From Sphingomonas sp. (GTDB lineage Bacteria > Pseudomonadota > Alphaproteobacteria > Sphingomonadales > Sphingomonadaceae), in contig QFPK01000003.1 in the NCBI GenBank assembly GCA_003248865.1, positions 178,092-242,091 of the forward strand: a stretch of DNA of 64,000 nt, written 5' to 3'. Made by a program: the position numbers and the translations under genes. The notes below the pieces were generated by a model, which was not told the origin of the DNA, did not search any database, and saw only the letters and a program-made list of their open reading frames with translations. This document shows positions 17,788 to 25,996 of the stretch, piece after piece. Every line of letters starts with the position of its first letter. Within the stretch, counting starts at the first letter, position 1.

Positions 17788-19553
17788 TGGCCAGCGCGGA
17801 ACCGCAGGACATGCCGGACGAGCAGGAACCGGATGCCCTGCGCCTGACGCGCAACATGGGGGATCGCGGCCCGTCTCTGGCGGAACGGCTGTCTGACCGG
17901 CTGGACCGGCTCTCCTTCGCCTCCCCCTTCCATCGCATGCGGCTGAAGGGCCGCTTCCCGTTGAAGCTGATCGCCATCCCCGAGGATCCCATCCCCGGCG
18001 ACCTCGCCATTGCCCAGCGGCTGAAGGGCGGGCGGCTGTTCATGGGCGGCTATGGGCAGGGCATGCTGGATGCCCGGCTCGATCACCCGGACGCGCCAGA
18101 CAGCTGGCGCCGCTGGGTGCATGGCTGGGGCTGGCTGCGCGACCTCTCCATGGTCGAGCTCACCGCAACGGAGGCCGGTCGCGCGGAAGCCCTGTCCAAG
18201 CGCTGGCTCGCCCATTTCCACGATTATGACGAAGCCGCCTGGGCGCCCGACGCCACTGGCAGCCGCATCCAGATGGCGATCCTGCACGCGCCGCTGGTGA
18301 TGCCCGGCAAGGATCATGTGCACCGCTCGGCCGTGCTGAACGGTATCGCCCGCTGGTCGCGCCATCTGGACCGCGCAGCCCCCCGCATGCAGCCGGGCCT
18401 GCCCAAGCTGCAGGCCGTGTCGGGTCTGGTCGCCGCCGCCCTGATGCTGCCGGGCGGAGACGAGAGGCTGGGCCGCGCGCTCGCCCTGCTGGACGAGACC
18501 GTGGCGGACCTGATGCACGAGGACGGCGCCCCTGCCGCCCGCTCGCCGCTGGATCTTGCCATCATTGCGGACCAGATGCTGACGCTCTCGGCCTTCCATG
18601 CCGCCCGCATGCAGAAGCCGTCGGAGCAGGTCGCCCGCACGCTGGAACTGGCCCGCACCGCGCTGGGCACGCTGGCCCTGGGGGACGGCATTCCCGCGCC
18701 ATGGCACGGCGGCCAGCCGGATCGGGCGCAACTGGCCCGGCTGCGCGTGCAACCGGCGGATGCGCCGCCCCCCCGGTCCTCGGGCTTCCAGCGCCTGGCC
18801 GCCGGCAGCGTGCGCCTGATCGTGGATGCCGGCCCGCCGCCGGCCGCGCGGCTGAACCCATCCACCCACGCCTCCACACTCGCCTTCGCCTTCACGGACG
18901 GCAGCCGTTCCATCGTGGTCTCATGCGGCGCTGAACGCGGCAGTGCGGGCCCGCGCAACTTCCCGCCCGAACTGGTGATGGGCCTGCGCTCCACCGCCGG
19001 GCACAGCACGCTGGTGCTGGCCGACACCAATAGCAGCCGCCTGCACGACGGCGGCCCGCGCCGGCTGGGCGGGGTTGAGGAAGTACTGGTGGAGGCGCGC
19101 CTCACCCGCGACGGCCAGTGGCTGGAAGGCCGGCATGACGGCTACAGACGCCGCAACGGATATGATCATCTCCGCCGCCTGTGGCTGAATGCGGACGGCA
19201 CGGACCTTCGCGGCGAAGACCATCTGCTGCCGGTGAAAGGCACGCTGGCGCTGGCCCGCCACAAGGCGTCGCTGCCGGTCGCCATCCGCTTCCATCTGGG
19301 CCCCGATGCCAGCGCTACCCCCACGCAGGACGGCAAGGGCGCGCTAATCCGGCTGGCGTCGCACGGCAAGGAACCGCCCATCGCCTGGGCTTTTCGCGCC
19401 AGCTTCAACCACGCCCCCGGCCTCGTCGCCATCGAGCCCAGCCTGCTGGTGGACAGCGAAGGCGCCACCCACGAAATCCAGCAGATCCTCCTCACCACCC
19501 TCGTCGAGCCGGGCCAGCCCGCCGACGTGAGCTGGAGCTTCAAGCGGCAATAG
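17784..19553 (+). CDS. heparinase II/III family protein
   Basis: A 589-residue protein with an N-terminal alpha/alpha-toroid region (about 60-340, with Arg/Trp-rich helices such as WRRWVHGWGWLRDLSMVE) and a C-terminal beta-sandwich (about 360-585) of the heparinase II/III type. No clear signal peptide is present, although family members that degrade uronic-acid polysaccharides are usually exported. The family neighbourhood (rpe, heparinase-like, purH) is recurrent in alphaproteobacteria. The substrate is unknown. The start is coupled to rpe. A hairpin (19560-19585) separates it from the convergent PEP-CTERM gene. Confidence 0.85.
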   Translation: MMASAEPQDMPDEQEPDALRLTRNMGDRGPSLAERLSDRLDRLSFASPFHRMRLKGRFPLKLIAIPEDPIPGDLAIAQRLKGGRLFMGGYGQGMLDARLDHPDAPDSWRRWVHGWGWLRDLSMVELTATEAGRAEALSKRWLAHFHDYDEAAWAPDATGSRIQMAILHAPLVMPGKDHVHRSAVLNGIARWSRHLDRAAPRMQPGLPKLQAVSGLVAAALMLPGGDERLGRALALLDETVADLMHEDGAPAARSPLDLAIIADQMLTLSAFHAARMQKPSEQVARTLELARTALGTLALGDGIPAPWHGGQPDRAQLARLRVQPADAPPPRSSGFQRLAAGSVRLIVDAGPPPAARLNPSTHASTLAFAFTDGSRSIVVSCGAERGSAGPRNFPPELVMGLRSTAGHSTLVLADTNSSRLHDGGPRRLGGVEEVLVEARLTRDGQWLEGRHDGYRRRNGYDHLRRLWLNADGTDLRGEDHLLPVKGTLALARHKASLPVAIRFHLGPDASATPTQDGKGALIRLASHGKEPPIAWAFRASFNHAPGLVAIEPSLLVDSEGATHEIQQILLTTLVEPGQPADVSWSFKRQ

Positions 19554-19559
19554 CGAAAA

Positions 19560-19585
19560 GGCCGCCGGTCTTCCGACCGGCGGCC
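19560..19585 (-). terminator. GC-rich hairpin between convergent genes
   Basis: An 11-bp perfect stem (19560-19570 with 19575-19585) closing a four-base loop. On the minus strand it is followed by CTTTTCGC, giving a short U-run, so it best fits an intrinsic terminator for the PEP-CTERM gene. On + it also lies 7 bases after the heparinase-like stop but has no T-run. Confidence 0.75.
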
Positions 19586-19609
19586 CTCATCGTGGCGAGC
19601 GGATCGCGA

Positions 19610-20299
19610 TTATTGCGCGGCGCGGGCCTGTGCAGTGTTGCCTTGGCGGCGACGCACCGAGAAGCCCACCGCACCGAAGCCGATGATCATCATCGCCCAG
19701 GTCGCGGGCTCGGGCACCGCAGCTTCGGCGATCGTCACCGAGAAGGTCGCATCGCGCGAGTTGTTGACGATCGGGCTGAAGACCGGGACGTCGGAGTAGA
19801 TGTTGCCGATGATCAGGGTGCCGAGGTTCGGGGTCAGGTTCGAGGTGCAGCCGACGAAGGTCAGGCAGGTGCCGATCGACGCCAGGCCCGAATTGCCCTC
19901 CAGCTCATAGGTGCTGAGGAAGGCGACATAGGTCTGGCCCGCGGTCAGCGTGACGCCGGTGGGGTTGAAGCTGACCAGTCCCGCAGTGCCGGCGATGGTT
20001 GGGCTGCGCCACAGTTCGGTGGTCGGCGCCGAGCCGTCCCACGCGAAGACGACGCCATAAAGCGATTGCAGGCTGGAGCTGTTCAGGGTGAACTGGAAGT
20101 TGGTCAGCTCGCCCGTGACCGGCGCGGTGAAGGTCTGGCCGAGGAACTGGGTCTGGTTCCCCCCGATCAGGCTGCCGGACAGATAGCCAAGGTCATGGGT
20201 ATTCGTCGGGTTGCTGATGGTGACGGCTGCGGCGGGCGTGGCGCCAGCTGCCGCAAGAAGGCCCAGCGCGGCGATTGTCGATTTTGCGATCCTGTTCAT
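19610..20299 (-). CDS. PEPxxWA-CTERM sorting domain protein
   Basis: An exported 229-residue protein. The start at 20299 gives a signal peptide (MNRIAKSTIAALGLLAAAG... ending near ATPAAA). The body is Ser/Thr/Asn-rich and beta-like (GLASIGTCLTFVGCTSN), typical of surface proteins of this class. The C-terminus is a textbook sorting signal: PEPATWAMMIIGFGAVGF (Pro-Glu-Pro, hydrophobic helix) then the basic cluster SVRRR. Such proteins are processed by an exosortase, which is not in this window. The gene sits between a heparinase-like gene and purH, opposite to both. Its specific function is unknown. Confidence 0.9.
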   Translation of the reverse strand: MNRIAKSTIAALGLLAAAGATPAAAVTISNPTNTHDLGYLSGSLIGGNQTQFLGQTFTAPVTGELTNFQFTLNSSSLQSLYGVVFAWDGSAPTTELWRSPTIAGTAGLVSFNPTGVTLTAGQTYVAFLSTYELEGNSGLASIGTCLTFVGCTSNLTPNLGTLIIGNIYSDVPVFSPIVNNSRDATFSVTIAEAAVPEPATWAMMIIGFGAVGFSVRRRQGNTAQARAAQ

Positions 20300-20498
20300 G
20301 ATGTTCCCCTGTTGCGGATGCAGCGGCCTGCAAATGGCGCAGCCGCCAGCGGGCGGGGATCGCACGCCGAGATTGCATCGTTTTGACAGCAGGATTGCCG
20401 ATGTGTGTACCGACTGTGCCCGCCCGGGGTTGCACCATCGCGCCCGCTGGGGCACCGGGGCGCGCATTCAATTTCCAGCCTGATCGCGAGTCCCCCCA

Positions 20499-22073
20499 AT
20501 GACCCAACGCCTGCCCATTCGCCGCGCCCTGCTGTCCGTGTCCGACAAGTCGGGCCTTGTCGAATTCGCGCAGGCGCTCGCCGCGCATGGCGCCGAACTG
20601 CTCAGCACGGGCGGCACCGCGAAGGCCCTGCGCGAGGCGGGGCTCAAGGTGACGGACGTGTCGGACCACACCGGCTTCCCCGAAATGATGGACGGCCGGG
20701 TGAAGACGCTGCACCCCAAGGTGCATGGCGGCCTGCTGGCGCTGCGCGACAATGCCGAGCATCAGGCAGCGGCCGACGCGCACCAGATCCCGCCCATCGA
20801 TATGGTGGTGATCAACCTCTATCCGTTCGAAGCGACGGTGGCGAAAGGCGCCCCGCGCGATGAGGTGATCGAGAATATCGACATCGGCGGGCCGTCCATG
20901 GTTCGCTCGGCGGCGAAGAACCATGAATTCGTCGCCTGCGTGACCGACGCGGCGGATTATGCCGCACTGACGGAAGAGGTGGGGCAGGGCGGCCTCAGCC
21001 TCGAAACCCGGCGCAAGCTGGCCGCCAAGGCGTTCCAGGCGACCGCCGCCTATGATGCGGCCATCGCCGGCTGGTTCGCCTTCGCCGACCAGCAGGAGAT
21101 GTATCCGGCGATCTTCCCCGTCGTGATGCGCCGGGTGGATACGCTGCGCTACGGCGAGAACCCGCATCAGGAAGCCGCGCTCTATGCCGCGCAGGCACGC
21201 CCCGGCGGCATCGCCAGCGCCGAACTCGTGCAGGGCAAGGCGCTGTCCTACAACAACATCGCCGACGCAGACGGGGCCTTCAACCTGATCTCGGAATTCC
21301 GCGACAAGGAGCCGACGGTCGCCATCATCAAGCACGCCAACCCCTGCGGCGTCGCCAGCGCCCCGACCCTGATCGAAGCCTATGAGGCCGCGAAGGCCAC
21401 CGACCCGGTCTCGGCCTTCGGGGGCATCATCGCCTTGAACCGCGAACTGGACGGCCCCACGGCCGAAGCTATCACGGAGCTGTTCACCGAAGTGATCATC
21501 GCGCCGGCGGCCGACGAAGCCGCCCGTGCGGCGATCGCCCGCAAGAAGAACCTGCGCCTGCTGCTCGCCCCGCTGCTCGATCCGAGCCGACACGGCTTCC
21601 AGCTGAAGACGGTGTCCGGCGGCTTCCTGCTGCAGACGCGCGACAACAAGCTGGTGGACGAGCTGAAGATCGTGACGAAGCGCGAGCCCACCGCCCAGGA
21701 ACTGAACGACATGCTGTTCGCCTGGATCGTCGCCAAGCATGTGAAATCCAATGCCATCGTCTACGCCAAGGACGGCGCCACGGCCGGCATCGGCGCCGGG
21801 CAGATGAGCCGGGTGGACAGCGCCCGCATCGCCGCCTGGAAGGCAAAGGAAGCCGCCGAAACCGCAGGCTGGCCGCAGGCCCGCACCATCGGCAGCGCCG
21901 TGGCGTCGGACGCCTTCTTCCCCTTCGCCGACGGCCTGCTGGCCGCCGCCGACGCCGGTGCGACGGCGGTGATCCAGCCCGGCGGCTCCATGCGCGACGC
22001 CGAAGTGATCGCGGCCGCAGACGAGCGCGGGCTGGCGATGGCCTTCACCGGCCTCAGGCACTTCAACCACTAG
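20499..22073 (+). CDS. purH: bifunctional AICAR formyltransferase / IMP cyclohydrolase PurH
   Basis: Catalyses the last two steps of purine synthesis (AICAR to FAICAR to IMP) in the cytoplasm. It has 524 residues. The N-terminal IMP cyclohydrolase (MGS-like) domain has RALLSVSDKSGLVEFA and MDGRVKTLHPKVHGGLL. The C-terminal transformylase domain has RYGENPHQEAALY, SYNNIADADGAF, KHANPCGVA and the late SDAFFPFADG. It is full length with no defects. purN and purM lie separately at 28.6-30.5 kb. A repeat element follows 28 bases after the stop. Confidence 0.98.
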   Translation: MTQRLPIRRALLSVSDKSGLVEFAQALAAHGAELLSTGGTAKALREAGLKVTDVSDHTGFPEMMDGRVKTLHPKVHGGLLALRDNAEHQAAADAHQIPPIDMVVINLYPFEATVAKGAPRDEVIENIDIGGPSMVRSAAKNHEFVACVTDAADYAALTEEVGQGGLSLETRRKLAAKAFQATAAYDAAIAGWFAFADQQEMYPAIFPVVMRRVDTLRYGENPHQEAALYAAQARPGGIASAELVQGKALSYNNIADADGAFNLISEFRDKEPTVAIIKHANPCGVASAPTLIEAYEAAKATDPVSAFGGIIALNRELDGPTAEAITELFTEVIIAPAADEAARAAIARKKNLRLLLAPLLDPSRHGFQLKTVSGGFLLQTRDNKLVDELKIVTKREPTAQELNDMLFAWIVAKHVKSNAIVYAKDGATAGIGAGQMSRVDSARIAAWKAKEAAETAGWPQARTIGSAVASDAFFPFADGLLAAADAGATAVIQPGGSMRDAEVIAAADERGLAMAFTGLRHFNH

Positions 22074-22101
22074 GGCCGGGGATTCCGCGCTTGTTGCATT
22101 C

Positions 22102-22464
22102 GAAGGGCGCCGCCCCTTCACCCCGGCAGGGAGCCGTGCTCCCTGCACCCCCATGAGCATGCCACTCGTAGAAGTCGCGCTAACGAACGGGTTTAATGCC
22201 TGCGGCGCTGCCGGGGCGCGCTTCCAACTGCCACGCTCACTTCGTCACCCCGGGCTTGACCCGGGGTCCAGCTTCTTCCCCCCGACGCTGCCGAAGAACA
22301 GCTGGACCCCGGGTCAAGCCCGGGGTGACGGGGGAGGGACGGCGGGCGCGGCACCCGGGCGCCGCAGGCAGTCAAATCAAGCCACGCGCGCGACGCCAGC
22401 ATGGCGCACAGCGCCAATATCGAGGGTGCAGGGACATCATGTCCCTGCCCGCCGGAGGCAAAAA
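22102..22464 (-). repeat. Dispersed multi-hairpin repeat, copy B, with a nested insertion
   Basis: Reverse-oriented copy of the family seen at 14241. It starts 28 bases after purH with a hairpin at 22102-22119 and ends GCCGGAGGCAAAAA at 22464. The 12-bp central arms are intact (22197-22208 and 22359-22370), but the loop between them is 150 bases instead of about 12-14, because another palindromic repeat occupies it (see 22243-22330). Copy B therefore measures 363 bp rather than about 230. The region 22074-22487 holds no gene otherwise. Confidence 0.85.
22243..22330. repeat. Long palindrome nested inside repeat copy B
   Basis: Perfect 30-base inverted repeat: left arm 22243-22272, right arm 22301-22330, with an inner 6-bp extension (22273-22278 with 22293-22298) and a short apical loop. 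The arms have the form GTCACCCCGGG...CCCGGGGTCCAGC. This is a different sequence family from the surrounding element and sits exactly in the loop of its central hairpin. RNA from it would form a very stable stem. Confidence 0.85.
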
Positions 22465-22487
22465 GCCATGCCCATCCGGCCCGCCGC

Positions 22488-23396
22488 ATGAGCAACACCC
22501 CATTCCCCCTCCCGCCGCCGCATGTGCGGGCCGCACTCTGGATGGTGGTCGCCTGCATCGCGTTCGCCGGGTTGTGGATCATGATCCGCCTCGCCTCGGA
22601 GGAACTGCATCCCTTCGCCATCGTGGTCTGGCGCAACGCCATCGGGCTCATCTGGTTCCTGCCGATGATCCTGCTGACGCCCGGCCTGCTGAAGATGGAG
22701 CGGCTGCCGGCGCAGGTGAAGCGGGCGACGTCGGGGCTGATCGCCACCTTCGCCACTTTCTATGCAGTCGCGAATGCGCCGCTCGCGAATGTGCTGGCGA
22801 TCAACTACACGGCACCGCTGTTCGCTACCATCGGGGCGATGCTGTTCCTGGGGGAACGGGTGCGCTGGGTGCGGGGCATGGCGCTGCTGATGGGGTTTGC
22901 GGGCATGCTGCTGGTGCTGCGCCCCGGCGCTGCCCAGATGAGCCCGGGGCTGTGGGCGGCGATGATCTCGGCGGTGTCCACCGCCTTTTCCTATCTCGCG
23001 ATCAAGAAGCTGACGGGCACCGACGATCCGCGCGCGGTAACGGTGTGGACGTTCATCCTGATGCTGCCGGTTTCCTTCCTGATCGCGCTGCCGGTGTGGG
23101 AATGGCCATCGCGGCACCTGTGGCCGATCCTGTTCGCGCTGGGGGCCTGCGCGGCGTCCGGGCAGCTGGCGCTCACCCGCGCCTTCAGCCTGGCGGATGC
23201 GGGGGCGGTGCTGCCGTTCGATTTCGTGCGCTTCGGTCTGATCACGCTGGCGGGGATCGCGCTCTTCGGGGAGCGGTATGACATCTTCACCCTGCTGGGC
23301 GGCGCGATCATCCTGCTGGCCACCATCATCCTTGCGCTCCGCGAACAGCAGATCGCGCGCGGCGACCGGGCGGACCCTCCTAAGTTTGGGGATTAA
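22488..23396 (+). CDS. EamA/DMT-family transporter
   Basis: A 302-residue inner-membrane protein with about ten transmembrane segments arranged as two EamA repeats. The first is around HPFAIVVWRNAIGLIWFLP and ANVLAINYTAPLFATIGA; the second includes WAAMISAVSTAFSYLAIKKL and FDFVRFGLITLAGIALFGE. The substrate is unknown; relatives export amino acids or nucleotide-related metabolites. The start was set at 22488 because the open frame further upstream lies inside repeat copy B. The only upstream sequence is that repeat, so its promoter, if separate, must lie within or just after the repeat. Confidence 0.88.
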   Translation: MSNTPFPLPPPHVRAALWMVVACIAFAGLWIMIRLASEELHPFAIVVWRNAIGLIWFLPMILLTPGLLKMERLPAQVKRATSGLIATFATFYAVANAPLANVLAINYTAPLFATIGAMLFLGERVRWVRGMALLMGFAGMLLVLRPGAAQMSPGLWAAMISAVSTAFSYLAIKKLTGTDDPRAVTVWTFILMLPVSFLIALPVWEWPSRHLWPILFALGACAASGQLALTRAFSLADAGAVLPFDFVRFGLITLAGIALFGERYDIFTLLGGAIILLATIILALREQQIARGDRADPPKFGD

Positions 23397-23465
23397 GGCC
23401 GGGTGCGCCTGCGCCTAGGCAGATGGCCGGAATTTCACAAACTTGAAATCGGCGAGGGACGAAAG

Positions 23466-24248
23466 ATGGATATCAAGGGATTGTCGGCTGTCATCACCGG
23501 CGGCGCGTCCGGCCTTGGCGCGGCGACGGCGCGGCGGCTGGCGGCGGAGGGCGTGAAGGTCGCCCTGTTCGACCTGAACGCGGAAAAGGGCGAGGCGCTG
23601 GCGGCCGAGCTTGGCGGCGTGTTCTGTCAGGTGAACGTCACCGATGAAGCCTCGGTGGATACGGGCTTTGCCAAGGCGCGTGCCGCCAACGGGCAGGAGC
23701 GCATTCTGGTGAACTGCGCCGGCACCGGCAACGCCATCAAGACGGCGAGCCGTGCCAAGGAGTCCGGCGAGATCAAGCATTTCCCGCTGGATGCCTTCAA
23801 CATGATCATCCAGATCAACCTTGTCGGCACCTTCCGCTGCATCGCCAAATCGGCTGCCGGGATGATGTCCCTGCCGCCCATCGGCGAATTTGGCGAGCGG
23901 GGCGCCATCGTGAACACCGCCTCCGTCGCGGCCGAGGACGGCCAGATCGGCCAGGCCGCCTATTCCGCTTCCAAGGGCGGTGTCGTGGGGATGACGCTGC
24001 CGATCGCGCGCGATCTCTCCAGCGAGGGCATCCGCGTGAACACCATCCTGCCGGGCATCTTCAACACCCCGCTGCTGGCGGCCGCGCCGGACAATGTGAA
24101 GGCGGCGCTCGCGGCTTCGGTTCCCTATCCGAAGCGGTTGGGCAATCCGGAGGAATATGCGGCGTTGGCGCTGGAGATGATCCGCAATTCCTATTTCAAC
24201 GGCGAGGACGTGCGGCTGGACGGGGCGATCCGGATGGCGCCGCGGTAA
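23466..24248 (+). CDS. SDR oxidoreductase, 3-hydroxyacyl-CoA dehydrogenase type-2-like
   Basis: A 260-residue short-chain dehydrogenase. The NAD-binding TGGASGLG is at residues 11-18, NCAG at 83-86, the catalytic Ser near residue 153 and the YxxxK motif at Tyr166/Lys170. NTILPGIFNTPLL near the C-terminus and the overall pattern resemble the HSD17B10 group, which oxidises 3-hydroxyacyl-CoAs and some steroid-like alcohols. The start at 23466 has GAGGGA upstream; an earlier in-frame ATG (23403) has no support. It probably acts in beta-oxidation-type metabolism. Confidence 0.88.
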   Translation: MDIKGLSAVITGGASGLGAATARRLAAEGVKVALFDLNAEKGEALAAELGGVFCQVNVTDEASVDTGFAKARAANGQERILVNCAGTGNAIKTASRAKESGEIKHFPLDAFNMIIQINLVGTFRCIAKSAAGMMSLPPIGEFGERGAIVNTASVAAEDGQIGQAAYSASKGGVVGMTLPIARDLSSEGIRVNTILPGIFNTPLLAAAPDNVKAALAASVPYPKRLGNPEEYAALALEMIRNSYFNGEDVRLDGAIRMAPR

Positions 24249-24309
24249 GCGGCTGCGATTAGCGCGGCACGCGCTAACTCGCAGACTCGCTGCACGCGCG
24301 GCCGGCTGA

Positions 24310-24366
24310 GCGGGCGATCTCTATCGCCCGCCAGTCCGACGAGTCCGGCTTCGCCGGACTTTTTTC
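24310..24366 (+). terminator. Tandem hairpins ending in an intrinsic terminator
   Basis: Two hairpins follow the SDR gene. The first has perfect 9-bp arms 24310-24318 and 24323-24331. The second has arms 24342-24348 and 24354-24360 with a CTTCG loop and is followed immediately by a T-run (24360-24365), a classic Rho-independent terminator for the + strand. Confidence 0.85.
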
Positions 24367-24406
24367 TTTCTTCTCGCCCCCAACCCAAACGAAGACCAAC
24401 CGGACT

Positions 24407-24424
24407 CGGCAGCTTTCGCTGCCG
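24407..24424. terminator. Hairpin between convergent SDR and fasciclin genes
   Basis: Perfect 7-bp stem (24407-24413 / 24418-24424) with a TTTC loop, 35 bases after the end of the fasciclin gene on the minus strand. No T-run follows directly in either direction, so its role as a terminator is uncertain. Confidence 0.45.
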
Positions 24425-24458
24425 GCCGGCCGGTCCCTCCAACCCCTAGGTCGAACTC

Positions 24459-25076
24459 TTACATCCCCACGGGCACCTTCCCGCCCACGCTCGCCTGCGC
24501 ATCCGGCAGCAACACCTTGTCGATCCCCAGGATCAGCCCGTTGCTGGCCCGCACGTCGGCGGTCACCACCTTCGCGCCCGACACGGTCAGCGCGCCGCCA
24601 GCCGCATCGATGGTCACCTTGGTTCCGCCCAGCGTATCCATCACGGCATTGTCCTGCTTCGCCAGGAACTCGCTGCTGGCATAGCCGGGCACCAGATGGT
24701 TGCTCAGCAGGGTCTTCAGCTTCGCCCGGTTTTCCGGCTTCAGCAGCTCATCAACCGTGCCTGCGGGCAGCGCGGCGAAGGCCGCATCGGTGGGGGCGAA
24801 CATGGTCACATACTCGCCGCCTTTCAGCTGGTCGGCCATGCCGGCCGCCTCGATCGCCCGGGTCAGCACGGTGAACTGGCCCTGCGCCTCTGCCGTCGTC
24901 ACGAGATCAGACACGGGGGCTGCGGGCGCCTGTTCCACAGCCTGCGCTGTGGCCGCAGACTCGGGCATGGTAGCCGCCTCGTTCAGCGGCGTGGCCTCGT
25001 CCGGCACAGCCTGTTGCGCCATCAGCGGCGTTGCCGCGAACAGGGCGGCGGTCGTCATCAGAAACAGCTTTTTCAT
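24459..25076 (-). CDS. fasciclin (FAS1) domain protein, exported
   Basis: A 205-residue protein with a signal peptide (MKKLFLMTTAALFAATPLMA). After an Ala/Glu/Pro-rich linker (about 21-55), one FAS1 domain spans residues about 60-200. It shows the H1 box (VTMFAPTDAAFAALP), the intervening NRAKLKTLLSNHLVPG and the H2-like end (ASNGLILGIDKVLLP). Such proteins usually mediate adhesion or act as periplasmic/surface proteins. Start support is a strong GGAGGAG a few bases upstream on the minus strand. It forms a stand-alone unit. Confidence 0.92.
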   Translation of the reverse strand: MKKLFLMTTAALFAATPLMAQQAVPDEATPLNEAATMPESAATAQAVEQAPAAPVSDLVTTAEAQGQFTVLTRAIEAAGMADQLKGGEYVTMFAPTDAAFAALPAGTVDELLKPENRAKLKTLLSNHLVPGYASSEFLAKQDNAVMDTLGGTKVTIDAAGGALTVSGAKVVTADVRASNGLILGIDKVLLPDAQASVGGKVPVGM

Positions 25077-25231
25077 CGCTTGATCTCCTCCGTCTTACTG
25101 GGGGGAGAGCGATCCCGACGGCACAAAGTTCCGAATGCCGTCTGTTCACGGGACGAACCGAGCCATGCTGCCGATGAATGGACATGCTGGGCGGCCATTA
25201 CCCGCCAACATGTCTCGAAAATGAACGGACC

Positions 25232-25522
25232 TCAGCCCAGCAACGCGTCGATAGCCTTCGCCAACTTCACGTCGCGCGCGCTCAGCCCGTCCGCATCATG
25301 GGTGGTCAGCGCGATATCCACCCGGTTCCACACGTTGAACCATTCGGGGTGATGATCCTGCGTTTCCGCCAGCAACGCTACCCGCGCCATGAACCCAAAC
25401 GCCTCGGAAAAATCCGCGAACCGGAAGCTCCGCTTCAGATGCTCGCCCTCCAATGCCCACTCCGGCAACTCCGCCCCCAGCTTCGCGCGGTGCTCCGTAC
25501 CCAGCTTCTCGACCTTCGCCAT
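25232..25522 (-). CDS. phhB: 4a-hydroxytetrahydrobiopterin dehydratase (PhhB/DCoH-like)
   Basis: A 96-residue cytoplasmic protein of pterin-4a-carbinolamine dehydratase type, which recycles the pterin cofactor of aromatic amino acid hydroxylases. It has the family core FRFADFSEAFGFMARVALLAE, the catalytic histidine pair in DHHPEW (56-61) and a third histidine in LTTHD (71-75). No phenylalanine hydroxylase is in the window. It is divergent from the zincin gene, whose start is 21 bases away, so the promoters overlap closely. Confidence 0.93.
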   Translation of the reverse strand: MAKVEKLGTEHRAKLGAELPEWALEGEHLKRSFRFADFSEAFGFMARVALLAETQDHHPEWFNVWNRVDIALTTHDADGLSARDVKLAKAIDALLG

Positions 25523-25543
25523 CCCTCACCCTATCTGTCAGCC

Positions 25544-25954
25544 ATGTTCCGTCATGCCCCCTCTCTCGCCGACATCGAGGCGCTCGCGCAAGCCGCCGTC
25601 GAGCGACTTCCAGACCTGTTCCGCAGCCATCTCGGCAATGTCGTGCTGAAGGTGCAGGATTTCCCCGACCGCGACGTCGTCGAAGCCATGGGCCTCGACA
25701 GCGAATGGGACATATTGGGCCTCTATTGGGGCCATCATGTCGGCAACCCCGGCGCCGATTACACTGGTGCCTTGCCCCCCACCATCTTCCTCTATCGCCG
25801 CCCGCTGCTCGATGAATGGTCCCATGGCGAGGACACGCTCGCCGCCCTCGTCACCCATGTGCTGGTGCATGAAGTCGGCCACCATTTCGGCCTGTCAGAC
25901 GATGACATGCACGCCATCGAAGCCTCGCTGGACGAACCCCCTCATCGCCATTAG
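25544..25954 (+). CDS. metallopeptidase-family zincin-like protein
   Basis: A 136-residue protein with the zinc signature HEVGHHFGLSDDD (109-121), that is HExxH plus downstream acidic residues, matching the small proteobacterial zincin-like family (formerly DUF1025). No signal peptide is present. The start at 25544 begins the conserved part (MFRHAPSLADIEALA); longer upstream reading would cross phhB. Neither substrate nor proven activity is known for the family. It is followed by the amidohydrolase gene after 42 bases. Confidence 0.88.
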   Translation: MFRHAPSLADIEALAQAAVERLPDLFRSHLGNVVLKVQDFPDRDVVEAMGLDSEWDILGLYWGHHVGNPGADYTGALPPTIFLYRRPLLDEWSHGEDTLAALVTHVLVHEVGHHFGLSDDDMHAIEASLDEPPHRH

Positions 25955-25996
25955 CGTCCCGCTCACAACAGACATCGAACAACAGGGAGTTCGCGC

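Noticed and set aside
22243..22330. CRISPR repeats
   Set aside because: This is a single pair of inverted arms, not regularly spaced direct repeats with spacers; no cas genes are in the window.
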